Assembly: GCA_943737045.1 (NCBI GenBank)
Contig: CALSFV010000235.1
Coordinates: 682,001-746,000 of the forward strand
DNA length: 64,000 bases
Source of the DNA: Parapristionchus giblindavisi
Lineage: Eukaryota > Nematoda > Chromadorea > Rhabditida > Diplogasteridae
Direction of reading: 5' to 3'
The position numbers and the translations under genes are program-made. A model generated the notes under the pieces. The model searched no databases and had not been told where the DNA came from. It worked only from the letters and a program-made list of their open reading frames with translations. This document shows positions 34,701 to 44,831 of the stretch, one piece after another (position 1 is the first letter of the stretch; each line of letters begins with the position of its first letter).

Positions 34701-37664
34701 TTAGTACCAACAAAGGAGCCACCATTCCGTATTCCTGCGAAGGACATAACGTTCTTGGGACCGCTCAAGGTGCGGAAACGCTTTCATGGCGATTGGGTAA
34801 GTGTTTATTGTGCGTATAAAATGTACTTGCATAAGAAAATGACAAACGGTGCTAACGAACGGAAGTCGCTCAAAGGATCTCGCCCCGCCTCTCGATTGTC
34901 TCTCCGCTGCCTCTCTCTAGCCCGACTAAAATTCGCCGCGCGCTATGTGATATATAAAAGAGATCAGACATAGTTTCTGAACCATGCAAAACAAGAAAGT
35001 CTCTTCTACAAATAAAACAAGTGATTTTTATACGCTCAATACAATCTTCACTAGTTTGGAATGAAAAGAGACCAACAAGGGCGTGGCGGTGTGAAGAAAT
35101 TCAACGAGATAAAAAGTGGAACATTTGTGACAAAATCAATTTGCGAAGTTCACGAGGTTTATGTTTGTTCGCATTTTTCGTAGTCTAGATAATGTATTGT
35201 CTAACGATTTTGTGTTTGCTCAATGCACGCATGTAGGATAAAAGTTTAAGACATTATGGGGAGAGCAAAATTGACATACTGTGCATGGAATCTATCCGCA
35301 AATGTGCTGCCCTCGTGATTTCTAATTATGGATGTTCCTATGATTACATGAATCTCTAAAGCGAATTTGCACAATTTGTATCATGGCATTAGTCAAATTG
35401 CAAACTGGTATGCCGTAGAAAAAACCTACCGTATACCAGTTTCACAAAACAGAGTTCACTCAGACTTTGATTATTCTTCTTCGTAGGTATATTAGGCATG
35501 CCCATGGACGCTGAAATACCCCCATTATCTGCGGTTTGATAACATGATTCAGTTTTTTTTCTTCTTATAAGTGTTTCATTTTTTCCCGTCGACGATAGCC
35601 CAAAAAGTCGGGAATATGAAAGTTCCACAGCGGCATTTGATCAACAAAAAACGACTTTTGCGTAAGGGGGAATAACTCGATTCCAAGGAGGCTTCATTGG
35701 ACTTACAGCATGTCAGGCTACAACCTTCCAAGTTGATCTTTGATCTTTCGCCCAGCGACGACATTTGCGCAAAATACTATCTCATATTTACGTTCTCACT
35801 CTTTCAATCAATTTTTATTTTCAATTTCAATGAAGAAAAAAATGTCTGTCTCTAATGTGAGAAACTTCAAGTTGCGAGGTAGCCTTTGAGTGATTTCGCT
35901 GGCAGTGTAATATTACTTCATTTCTTATATGACTATTCTGAAATGAGAAACATTGTCGTTGACGTTGAAAAGATCAAAGATCAACCAAATTTGCAGTAGT
36001 CTGAAGCACTAGAAGACCAATAAAGCCTTCAAATCGACTTTAGCATTATGCTCAACCCAGTTATGGCTCGTAGCTTGCTCATGTCGGTTGTGCATCCATC
36101 CCCTCTCTTCTTACTGGGCAAATGTTTTGTTGTGCAACTGTCGTCCCTCCTCATATCTAAATATCAATTGCAGGAGCATGACTACGAGAATGACAATTCG
36201 CCTCAGAAGGAGTACAAAGGAGAGATCGTATTTGCTCCTGAACTGAACGAAGCCGTGGCAATCGGTAAAGGAATAGAAGAACTCGAGGCGAGTTTTTCAG
36301 ATTCTCTGAGATAACATAATTTATATTTTATGCAGCAATTTAGTTAAAAGCAGCAAAAACTGGGAGATATATGATGTAATTATTGTGGAAAAGAGTTCTT
36401 TATAGGTAAAGGAATTAGACGTTATTAACCGACCTATAAAGTAACAAGCGTGTACGAATTCGATGAAACCGTGTAACCCTATGCGGTGTTTATGCTTGAA
36501 ACATTACGGTCGTCCTCTACATTCGTAGTGTGTTGGGTTCCAACTGGAAAACCCTGAGAGTGCACATGAGTACTGTAAAAAGTTGCCATGACCATCTATC
36601 AATAGTGGCTGACCACGGTAATTTCCTACATTCACCCTCTGGTTGCTCAGGGGTTTTCGTCCTGGGACCAAACATCCAAGCTTGACCGGATTTTGGGCCA
36701 AGTTTGCAAAAAATCGAAAAAAACCTGACCGGATTTTGAAAACCGATAACTCAGCTATTCGACCTATGGGGGATAGTTGAGTGTCCGCGCTAACTTCTCG
36801 CTTGACATTCGCACAAGAGAGATGTGAGACATTTACATGAACATTCGCGGGCCTCTATCTTTAAGGAGACATTGCTAGAGATTTTACCTTCGTACTGAAA
36901 GTAATCATGATCAGTGGTCGTAAGCATGAACCGTTTTCCGGGAAAATGTGACGTCATTAGCGTAAGCGGAGGCGTTTTCCAAAAATCCTCCGCCTACGCT
37001 TAAGACGTCACAGTTTCCCAAAAAAAAGGTTTCCCGTTGTTCTTGCATACCGCCACAGAGTACAAAGTTGATAAAAGTGTGAGCATTACAGGGTAGCAAG
37101 ACTGACCCCAATGGTTCGATCTCCACCGATTCAAAAGGCTTCTACCTAAACGTAAGTGCTCTTTTAGTCCCAGCACAACCCGACCTAATCTGAAACTCTC
37201 CACTCTGGCTATGATCTCTCGCTTTCGTTGTCTACGAGAGCGTATTACGAGTACGGAGAGCTCAAAAAGAGCTCAGGATGTGCTCTTAGCTTCTATTTAC
37301 GATGGCTGTGTTACAACTAGTGATAGCCGATATTTATATCCTAATCGATTACTTGCAGAATTTGGATCTGAATGAGCTTGGCATCAAGGTTGCAGATGAA
37401 AGTGTTCGGTTTTTTAACCTTTTAATAACTTTTATATTCTAGATTTTTTTAAATTTAAATTAATTAATGTCTTTTTCTCTTAAGGTATTCATTTCTCCTG
37501 CCGAGAAGGGAAAGAATGGAGTAAAGAAGGATATGAAGAAGAAGGAGGAAGAGAAGAGTAAGACTGAGAAAGATGGAAAGAAGGAGGAGAAGGGCAAGGA
37601 GAAGGACAAAGGTGAGGCGGAGAAGAAGGAGAAGGATAAGGATAAGAAGGAGTCCAAGGAGTGA
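22736..37664 (+). CDS. Single-pass membrane protein, Cys-rich ectodomain, Lys-rich tail (copy A)
   Basis: Function unknown. Twenty-six in-phase exons encode 835 aa: 22736-22825, 23079-23215, 23283-23425, 23699-23775, 24318-24435, 24487-24619, 25163-25299, 25351-25415, 25539-25683, 25828-25898, 25942-26019, 26573-26669, 27588-27618, 27735-27831, 28374-28451, 28848-28940, 29783-29879, 30329-30408, 32521-32610, 33411-33485, 33905-33973, 34279-34369, 34705-34796, 36174-36287, 37359-37388, 37485-37664. Residues 1 to about 20 form a signal peptide (MIVYLAIYGLLFIQYTLVHS). The ectodomain of about 440 aa is rich in Cys with recurring C...GKW/GQW...YC blocks, vaguely sushi-like but not assignable. One membrane span lies at about 447-470, then RRRK. 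The tail is low complexity, built from duplicated exons, and ends in a Lys/Glu-rich run. Introns after 25898 and 36287 use GC donors. The exon series 4-14 is matched by a reverse-strand paralogue at 54.9-63.5 kb. The ectodomain and TM are well supported; the last exons (36174 onward) are less certain. Confidence 0.8.
23523..23585. repeat. Short perfect-type hairpin
   Basis: GTCCGTAACCGACGGACCGCC faces GGCGGTACGTCCGTTACGGAC around a short AT/GC core. It lies in intron 3 of membrane-protein gene copy A. Confidence 0.6.
26280..26480. repeat. Intronic dispersed repeat, TGGAACATT family
   Basis: Contains GTGGAACATCGAACCG and a CTACCGTAACCGTCGATC AATATTTGATG block. Related copies occur at 26690-26900, 30035-30305, 36490-36660 and 58330-58530, the last in the paralogous gene. 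They share TGTGGAAAACCCTG and CTACAGTAACCC blocks. Confidence 0.6.
27836..28215. repeat. 36-bp tandem repeat in membrane-protein intron 14
   Basis: About ten copies of a 36-bp unit containing TTTATGGTATAATACATGG and ATACTGTAGTTA. The 36-bp period keeps frames open on both strands and creates a fake 12-residue repeat protein. Degenerate single units recur at 28690-28820, 32400-32460 and 33260-33350, next to the duplicated tail exons. Confidence 0.9.
28522..28698. mobile_element. TIR MITE, CATAGGTGGGC family (copy 3, diverged)
   Basis: Starts CTAGGTGGGC and ends GTGTACACACCTTTG, with internal GGAATTTGCAAAAAATAGCC and CTTCCTTGCCTCAC blocks as in the other two copies. It lies in the intron between the first two duplicated tail exons. 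Confidence 0.6.
29404..29752. mobile_element. TTAA-flanked MITE carrying a tRNA-like unit
   Basis: Terminal inverted repeats AGGTGGAGTCCCTCGAAT and ATTCGCGGGTCTCCACCT are each bordered by TTAA. The interior on the reverse strand (29653-29591) has an A box TAGCGCAGTGG and a B-box-like AAGTTCAAATCCT, spaced as in a tRNA gene. A duplicated sister intron has the same flanks joined by a single TTAA at 33871-33874, an apparent empty site. TTAA duplication is typical of the piggyBac superfamily; no transposase is present. Confidence 0.8.
30569..32372. mobile_element. 1.8-kb foldback element in membrane-protein intron 18
   Basis: Arms of roughly 870 and 750 bases (30569 to about 31432, and about 31625 to 32372) are inverted copies; ends read TTCGACCACCCCCGGACACG and GTCCGGGGGGTGGTCGA. 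Only a short spacer separates them. The arms encode nothing recognised. The terminal GACCACCCCCGGAC is shared with the left end of the foldback at 60671-63024. Confidence 0.85.
32897..33126. mobile_element. TIR element, CATACATTTTC family
   Basis: Contains GAAAATGTATG at the left, a middle CATACATTTTCGGCGCCCTC with ATATAGTGGGTCGATTTAG, and GAAAATGTATGG at the right. Relatives: 26905-27100 and a fragment at 8405-8490 in importin intron 16. Confidence 0.5.
33151..33260. mobile_element. Palindromic MITE, CTTATGCA family (copy 2)
   Basis: Ends CTTAATGCATCGTTACATTTG and AATTTAATGATGCATAAGG, with the GC-rich core CGTAACCCCCTCCGCCG facing CGGCGGAGGTTACGGCG. It lies in the intron between two duplicated Lys-rich tail exons. 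Confidence 0.75.
34397..34550. mobile_element. CATAGGTCGAA element in membrane-protein intron 22
   Basis: Starts CATAGGTCGAAAAGTAAG and ends CTATTCGACCTGTG, with three degraded copies of the CTGACCGCATTTTG core. Incomplete copies also lie at 24078-24121 (reverse), 32724-32770 and 34017-34098. Confidence 0.7.
36664..36768. mobile_element. CATAGGTCGAA element, right end intact
   Basis: CAAGCTTGACCGGATTTTGG repeats lead to CTCAGCTATTCGACCTATG; the left terminus is lost. Followed directly by a fragment (36780-36866) ending CGCGGGCCTCTATCTTTAA, a right end of the TTAA/tRNA-like MITE family. Confidence 0.55.
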
Positions 37665-38689
37665 ACTAATAGTTGATGTAGAAGAATGCGATATAGACTG
37701 ACTCATCCTCAAACACCCCCCCCCCCCCTACACCCACCCACCGTACACTAACCAACGAGAGCTATTCCCCATTTTTAGGTCACGCTAATTTATCCCCCCC
37801 CCCACCCATTCATTACCACCTCGTGACCCCCATTCTATCATATATGCTGTCAAAACAAAAAAAGTGAAACATTTGTGACAAATTGTGAGAAAACTTCAAA
37901 CTATGCCGCTTTTTAGCGGTTTTCCCCACTTAATTGATGATGCATTTTCTAAGAATTTTTTAGTATGGGCGAGTTTGCCCAATGCACTTATGCAGGATAC
38001 TGGATACAAAGTCTTCTTTTGTCACAAATATTTCTCTTTTTTTTCGTTTTAATGATGCATGCCCCCGTCCCATCGTTTTATATCAACTGCATAGCAGATT
38101 TTGTCGACTGTACCATACTTGTATTTCATATGATTGTATTCGATAGTTGCATGTATTATAAAGAGTGGGTGTGATGGATGTGTGCTATAGTCAGACGAAA
38201 TAATGATCATATTGTGTGTAATCTACGGGCCTGATTTCCCGACACCAAGCCGACCTATGCGGATTGGACCTCATCAGTGGAATGAGCCACACAGGTATTG
38301 ATGAAAAACGAAAATAATGAAAATTAAGAAGGAAAGAAGGTTTAGAATGAATAGTTTACACGAAGACAGATAGGTTAGTATAAACATGAAAATGTGGAAA
38401 GACATGCATGAAATCTTTCCGGAGGGGTGCATGGATTACTGTAGGAGTGTATGGATTACTGTAGGGGTGTATGGATTACTGTAGGTGTGTATGGATTACT
38501 GTAGGAGTGTATGGATTACTGTAGGGGTTCACGAATTACTGTAGGGTTGATACCTTCACTTCAATATCTGCATGTGCCTCCACCTCTTCCTCTCTCTCAA
38601 TCTGTCTGGTTTACTCTGCCTCTATATCTTTCTCCCATCGTGATAACTACACTGACGGCAAACTGTCTAATATTTGAGACATAGGTTAT

Positions 38690-38808
38690 CTTATGCACTG
38701 TTACATTTGCCTTACGTGTCTACGCCGTAACCCCCTCCGCCGCCTGTCCGACGCGACGGAGGGGGTTACGGCGTAGACACGTAAGGCAAATGTAACAGTG
38801 CATAAGGT
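38690..38808. mobile_element. Palindromic MITE, CTTATGCA family (copy 3, near perfect)
   Basis: Left arm CTTATGCACTGTTACATTTG with CCTTACGTGTCTACGCCGTA pairs almost base for base with the right arm ending CAAATGTAACAGTGCATAAG. The loop is about 15 bases. This is the best-preserved copy in the window. Confidence 0.85.
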
Positions 38809-38995
38809 ACGACAATTAGAGAAACGTTGTCTCATATGTGAGAAAACTTAGTTAGCTTACTCCAGTCCCCGTTACAATCTCGAGCGAGAGAGTATTATCC
38901 AACGTGTCTTTTTGAGAGAGTTTGGAGTAAGCTAACCTTTCTCTATAGCTGAATAGTTAGACAACCTATATCTAAGAGAATTTGCCGTGAGTGTA

Positions 38996-39345
38996 CAAGC
39001 ACTGTAGGGGTATGGATTACTGTAGGGATATATTGATTACTGTAGTGGTACGTGGATTACTGTAGGGGTATATGGATCACTCTAGGTGTGTATGGATTAC
39101 TGTAGGTGTGTATGGATTACTGTAGGTGTGTATGGATTACTGTAGGGGTGTATGGATTACTGTAGGTGTGTATGGATTACTGTAGGTGTGTATGGATTAC
39201 TGTAGGTGTGTATGGATTACTGTAGGTGTGTATGGATTACTGTAGGTGTGTATGGATTACTGTAGGTGTGTATGGATTACTGTAGGTGTGTATGGATTAC
39301 TGTAGGGGTGTATGGATTACTGTAGGGGTTCACGAATTACTGTAG
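38996..39345. repeat. 20-bp minisatellite around GGATTACTGTAGG
   Basis: About 17 units of the type GTGTATGGATTACTGTAGGT. The array occurs four times: about 38418-38550 and here in copy 1, and about 40385-40760 and 41215-41560 in copy 2, with different unit numbers. The unit contains the ATTACTGTAG motif that is scattered in introns across the window. Confidence 0.9.
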
Positions 39346-39776
39346 GGTTGATACCTTCACTTCAACATCTGCATGTGCCTCCACCTCCTCCTCTCTCTCA
39401 CTCTGTCTGGTTTACTCTACCACCTCTTTCTTCCGCTATATCTTTCACCCATCCTTATAACTACAAGTACTGTAGGGGCATGGATTATTGCAGGACTGCC
39501 AAGATTACTGTATGACAACTTTGATTACTGTAGGATAAAATATAATAATCATATAATAATGTATAATCAAATAAAAAGGAGTTAGTAGCTTTTAATTGGG
39601 GGAAAATATTATCTGCTAATTTTAAATTGTCACTAATTGTTACCACATTTATTTATGACAACAATCTTTATAATTTCTGATGTCTGACAACAAACTTCTC
39701 CGATAAACTTGTCAATCTTTGTTACACACATGCAAAAAGTACAAGTTTGCCAAAATTTTTTGTTTGCAGCATTCTA

Positions 39777-39875
39777 TATGGTCTCTACGTGCTAATTCTT
39801 ACAATTAAGGTCTACGCTTCCTCTCTAGAGGATGTACTCCAACTCGTTCGACCTTTGGTTGATTACTGCGAGAGG
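39777..39875 (+). pseudogene. Copied fragment of GNAT intron 6 end plus exon 7 (copy 1)
   Basis: From TATGGTCTCTACGTG through TACAATTAAG and the exon sequence encoding VYASSLEDVLQLVRPLVDYC, this matches 20600-20697 with only a few substitutions. The donor region differs (GAGAGGTATTTTC). No other GNAT exon is present, so it cannot make the enzyme. Confidence 0.85.
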
Positions 39876-40913
39876 TATTTTCAGTTATTATTAACATATT
39901 ACGGTTGTATACTGATATTCTTATAACGACAAGACTCTTATATCGACATAACGAAGATTTAATCAAGAGAAATTGGGAAAAAGATATCATTCATTTCCAA
40001 GGTCATATATGATATTTTACGAAGACTGTACCATACTTGTATTTCATATGATTGTATTCGATAGTTGCATGTATTATAAAGAGTGGGTGTGATGGATGTG
40101 TGCTATAGTCAGACGAAATAATGATCATATTGTGTGTAATCTACGGGCATGATTTCCCGACACCAAGCCGACCTATGCGGATTGGACCTCATCAGTGGAA
40201 TGAGCCACACAGGTATTGATGAAAAACGAAAATAATGAAAATTAAGAAGGAAAGAAGGTTTAGAATGAATTGTTTACACGAAGACAGATAGGTTAGTATA
40301 AACATGAAAATGTGGAAAGACATGCATGAAATCTTTCCGGAGTATCTTGTTCGCCATAACCACTTTTGATTACTCTATGATAACTAGAATTACTGTTGGG
40401 GCGTATGGATTACTGCAGGTATGGATGGATTACTGCATGGGTGTATGGGTTACTGTAGGGGTGTATCGATTGCTGTAGGGGTGCATGGATTACTGTAGGA
40501 GTGTATGGATTACTGTAGGTATGGATGGATTACTGCATGGGTGTATGGGTTACTGTAGGAGTGTATGGATTACTGTAGGTATGGATGGATTACTGCATGG
40601 GTGTATGGGTTACTGTAGGGGTGTATGGATTACTGTAGGGGTGCATGGATTACTGTAGGAGTGTATGGATTACTGTAGGGGTGTATGGATTACTGTAGGT
40701 GTGTATGGATTACTGTAGGAGTGTATGGATTACTGTAGGGGTTCACGAATTACTGTAGGGTTGATACCTTCACTTCAATATCTGCATGTGCCTCCACCTC
40801 TTCCTCTCTCTCAATCTGTCTGGTTTACTCTGCCTCTATATCTTTCTCCCATCGTGATAACTACACTGACGGCAAACTGTCTAATATTTGAGACATAGGT
40901 TATCTTATGCACT

Positions 40914-41022
40914 GTTACATTTGCCTTACGTGTCTACGCCGTAACCCCCTCCGCCGCCTGTCCGACGCGACGGAGGGGGTTACGGCGTAGACACGTAAGG
41001 CAAATGTAACAGTGCATAAGGT
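40914..41022. mobile_element. Palindromic MITE, CTTATGCA family (copy 4)
   Basis: Duplicate of 38690-38808, carried along by the segmental duplication; the two appear identical. Confidence 0.85.
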
Positions 41023-41986
41023 ACGACAATTAGAGAAACGTTGTCTCATATGTGAGAAAACTTAGTTAGCTTACTCCAGTCCCCGTTACAATCTCGAGCG
41101 AGAGAGTATTATCCAACGTGTCTTTTTGAGAGAGTTTGGAGTAAGCTAACCTTTCTCTATAGCTGAATAGTTAGACAACCTATATCTAAGAGAATTTGCC
41201 GTGAGTGTACAAGCACTGTAGGGGTATGGATTACTGTAGGGATATATTGATTACTGTAGTGGTACGTGGATTACTGTAGGGGTATATGGATCACTCTAGG
41301 TGTGTATGGATTACTGTAGGTGTGTATGGATTACTGTAGGTGTGTATGGATTACTGTAGGGGTGTATGGATTACTGTAGGTGTGTATGGATTACTGTAGG
41401 TGTGTATGGATTACTGTAGGTGTGTATGGATTACTGTAGGTGTGTATGGATTACTGTAGGTGTGTATGGATTACTGTAGGGGTGTATGGATTACTGTAGG
41501 TGTGTATGGATTACTGTAGGTGTGTATGGATTACTGTAGGGGTTCACGAATTACTGTAGGGTTGATACCTTCACTTCAACATCTGCATGTGCCTCCACCT
41601 CCTCCTCTCTCTCACTCTGTCTGGTTTACTCTACCTCTTTCTTCCGCTATATCTTTCACCCATCCTTATAACTACAAGTACTGTAGGGGCTTGGATTATT
41701 GCAGGACTGCCAAGATTACTGTATGACAACTTTGATTACTGTAGGATAAAATATAATAATCATATAATAATGTATAATCAAATAAAAAGGAGTTAGTAGC
41801 TTTTAATTGGGGGAAAATATTATCTGCTAATTTTAAATTGTCACTAATTGTTACCACATTTATTTATGACAACAATCTTTATAATTTCTGATGTCTGACA
41901 ACAAACTTCTCCGATAAACTTGTCAATCTTTGTTACACACATGCAAAAAGTACAAGTTTGCCAAAATTTTTTGTTTGCAGCATTCT

Positions 41987-42087
41987 ATATGGTCTCTACG
42001 TGCTAATTCTTACAATTAAGGTCTACGCTTCCTCTCTAGAGGATGTACTCCAACTCGTTCGACCTTTGGTTGATTACTGCGAGAGGT
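41987..42087 (+). pseudogene. Copied fragment of GNAT exon 7 (copy 2)
   Basis: Second copy of the fragment at 39777-39875, present because the whole segment was duplicated after the fragment was acquired. Same substitutions relative to the parent exon. Confidence 0.85.
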
Positions 42088-42260
42088 ATTTTCAGTTATT
42101 ATTAACATATTACGGTTGTATACTGATATTCTTATAACGACAAGACTCTTATATCGACATAACGAAGATTTAATCAAGAGAAATTGGGAAAAAGATATCA
42201 TTCATTTCCAAGGTCATATATGATATTTTACGAAGCACATCTTTTTTCTGTATACACTGA

Positions 42261-42266
42261 TTTATT
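42261..42266 (-). terminator. Candidate polyadenylation signal for phosphatase
   Basis: TTTATT on the plus strand reads AATAAA on the reverse strand, about 146 bases past the phosphatase stop codon. It lies just beyond the duplicated segment. Confidence 0.4.
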
Positions 42267-42411
42267 GAACTATATTGTGGACCAGATGGATAGAGATACA
42301 ACAGAGGTTCCAGAGGTTACAGAGGAGATGGAGCTTGAGCTACAGAGATAGAGGAGAGGTAGAAGTACAGATTACAGAGGTAGAGACGAGGAGCTTGAGA
42401 CCTTTGTGACT

Positions 42412-44831
42412 TCATTCCTCTTTCTGCTCATTCTTCGATGGCTTAGAGGCAGTCTCCACGAACGATTGGTTGGGATCGATTGTCATTGGACGGATCTTCT
42501 TGTGGGTAGGAGCTGAATCAATATTTGATCTTTGATCTTTGATATTTGATCTCTTACCTTGGCCCTTCGTTGGTGCGTGTGCCTCCGCGACAGATTGATT
42601 GGGATCCACTGCCTTCTCCTTAGGAGGGACCTTCTTGAGATCATCGACACTTAGAATATGACCAGTGTCATAGTCATTCTCCTCTTGGGCTCCTCTGCGG
42701 AGGATCTCTGATCCTGAATTGATCTTTGGTCTTTGATCTTTTATATTTGATATTTACTTCCAAATTTGGGCGATTCCGGAGCTATCACTGAGAAACTGAG
42801 TCTATGATTCGCATCGAAGTGAGCCACGGCTCCACGATTAGCCTGTAAAACATTTGTTGATTTATCAATTTCACTATTCATTCTATTCATGATGACTTTT
42901 TCGGCATAGTAGGAGGCTGCCGAGAAGATGGTAAGGAGTTTTCCGTGTGCATAGAAGTTGAAACCATTCATCATCATCTAAACACTGATCTTTGATCTTT
43001 GATCTTTAGTCTCCTCTCTCACCTGATGTCCCCTTATTACCATTCTCAAGTTGTGTTTCTTGAGAAACGCATCCAAGGCATCCTCTCCGAAGTGTACGCT
43101 GACACCACGTACGGAATTCGGACGGCATCTTCAATCGATATCAATCAATACAATATATCGTATACGGTATGACATGTACAGTACCCCTTCAGATCAATCA
43201 TAGGATCAGCCCACACGAGATCTACAGCTATTGGATCGTCACATGGATCGACGAGAGGTTTGGGTATCTGAATAGATCAAAGATCAAAGATCAGAGATCA
43301 TTATAAATGTTACCTTGAGGATCTCGTCGAGCGAATTGATCTTGGGAGCGATACCACCGTGGCTGCAAAATACTCCGGATCCTGAAGTTAGTTTGATTAT
43401 TTACAATCCAAATAAGATGATACAGACCTACAATACATACGAGAGGCATATGCGTAAAGGCCTCATTGATCATGTGGAAGAGTTTCGTAGCCTCGTCCTG
43501 AGTATATAATTTATCTATGATCTTTGATCTTTGATTTCTCACCGGTAGGAATCGCTCCTTAAGCTCATCCATGAACCCGTATACACGATTGATCGCCTTT
43601 GACTCGTGATTTCCACGTAGAAGATGGAACTAAAGAGATTACGGTAGACACACGACAAATCCGATTTCTAACCTACCGATTTCTTATATTTGATCTTGAG
43701 GAGGAAGACCATCATGATAACTTCGAGAGATTGCGAGCCTCTGGAAGATGAAACATTAAAGATCAAAGATCAAATATCAAAGATCAATCTAACCTATCAA
43801 CATAATCTCCAAGGAAGACGTAACGTTGCGTCGCGTACCCAGGATTATCATCATCGGCAAACATTTCGAAGTATCGCAGTAGATCGGCGTACTGTAAATA
43901 ATGACATTTCAAAAATCAATAAGTAGGCGGTGCCACATACTTGTCCATGAATGTCCCCGACAATCACACATGGGACTTTACAATAGACTAGGTTCGGTTC
44001 TCTTCTCAAGACGTCACGAACCATTATCAACACTTTGACAACGTCTCGGTAGTTCAAGTCGGCCTGAATTTGAAGAAAGTTTAAGGTAAATTGAACGTGA
44101 CAGTATGCTTCATTAGATAACAATATCGTCTGTTCGATGTCTAACACTATCTCGTCATAAGAGAATAAATATGTGAAGTGAAGCGATCATTTTCGGAAGA
44201 TTTATGAAGGTTTATGGGCTGCATTTGAGCCATGCCCTAGTGCGGTACTGCACCACAGTACAGTACTATGCCACAGTACCAGCTTAGAGTACCAGACTAC
44301 AGTACCAAATTCGAGATGTATTTCGGGTGGGAGAGACTTTTGATCATATTTGCGACGAGTAGAGCACCCGATCCTTCTTCACCGCGGAATCGCTTCTGCT
44401 TCGGCGGCTTCTTCGTCTTGTCTTCGCTGAAATACGACGGAATTCAGTTTTATCGAATGTCATGCGATATATTCCAAAAGAACAGTCGAAGATTGAATTA
44501 AAGTTAGATTCAGCTTAAGTTCTATTTTATTCAACTCCTTAAACTTTAGTTCATTGAAATCAATTGAGTGGTAGACATTATACTAAGGTGTCAGAATCGA
44601 TGCACGATCACGGATACAATAAAAATCGTGCATGATCCTCATGTAATCACAGAATCCATGCATGATCCGAGCATAGTTCTTGCATGATCATGGTATTAAT
44701 TGGCCAAATTATCCGTGATCATGCTTGGATTCAATCATCAGTATTACAACATTGTACTTCAAGGATCAATAATAAACTTACGAGGGAGAAGACTTGATAT
44801 CCTTCTTAGGATCCTCGAGATGGTCGTCCAT
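42412..44831 (-). CDS. PP1-type serine/threonine protein phosphatase (divergent nematode form)
   Basis: Metal-dependent phosphoserine/threonine phosphatase. Fourteen in-phase exons give 459 aa: 44831-44782, 44426-44306, 44150-43941, 43891-43794, 43740-43677, 43629-43543, 43497-43428, 43381-43314, 43267-43185, 43128-43023, 42977-42897, 42842-42758, 42713-42558, 42512-42412. Catalytic motifs are all present: GDIHGQ (about 122-127), GDYVDRG (about 155-161), RGNHE (about 186-190), CSHGG (His about 241) and RGHQ (His about 318, usually RAHQ), so the six metal ligands are retained. The C-terminal strand region GKLLTIFSAASYY matches the PP1 fold. Unusual additions are a basic KKTKKPPKQKR-like N-terminus and a 90-aa tail with two DPNQS repeats. 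Introns are rich in GATCTTT repeats. Such divergent PP1 copies are common in worms and often germline-expressed; that role here is inference. Confidence 0.9.
44585..44745. repeat. CATGCATG inverted-motif repeat (copy 2)
   Basis: Diverged relative of 21165-21372 with AATCCATGCATGATCC and CCGTGATCATGCTTGGATTC. It occupies much of intron 1 of the phosphatase gene. Confidence 0.6.

Larger units (their letters stand above)
38106..40023. repeat. Tandem segmental duplication, copy 1
   Basis: This segment and 40024-42236 start with the same GACTGTACCATACTTG and run in parallel to GATATTTTACGAAG. They share the minisatellites, the palindromic MITE and the GNAT exon fragment. Differences are few outside the minisatellites, so the duplication looks recent. 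It lies between the membrane-protein and phosphatase genes. Confidence 0.9.
40024..42236. repeat. Tandem segmental duplication, copy 2
   Basis: Second copy of 38106-40023, lengthened by a longer first minisatellite block with extra GGTATGGATGGATTACTGCA units around 40350-40640. The boundary with copy 1 is at 40023/40024, where GATATTTTACGAA meets GACTGTACC. Confidence 0.9.

Noticed and set aside
38418..41560. CRISPR-like array of regularly spaced repeats
   Set aside because: Units are contiguous 20-bp tandem repeats without unique spacers, in eukaryotic DNA.
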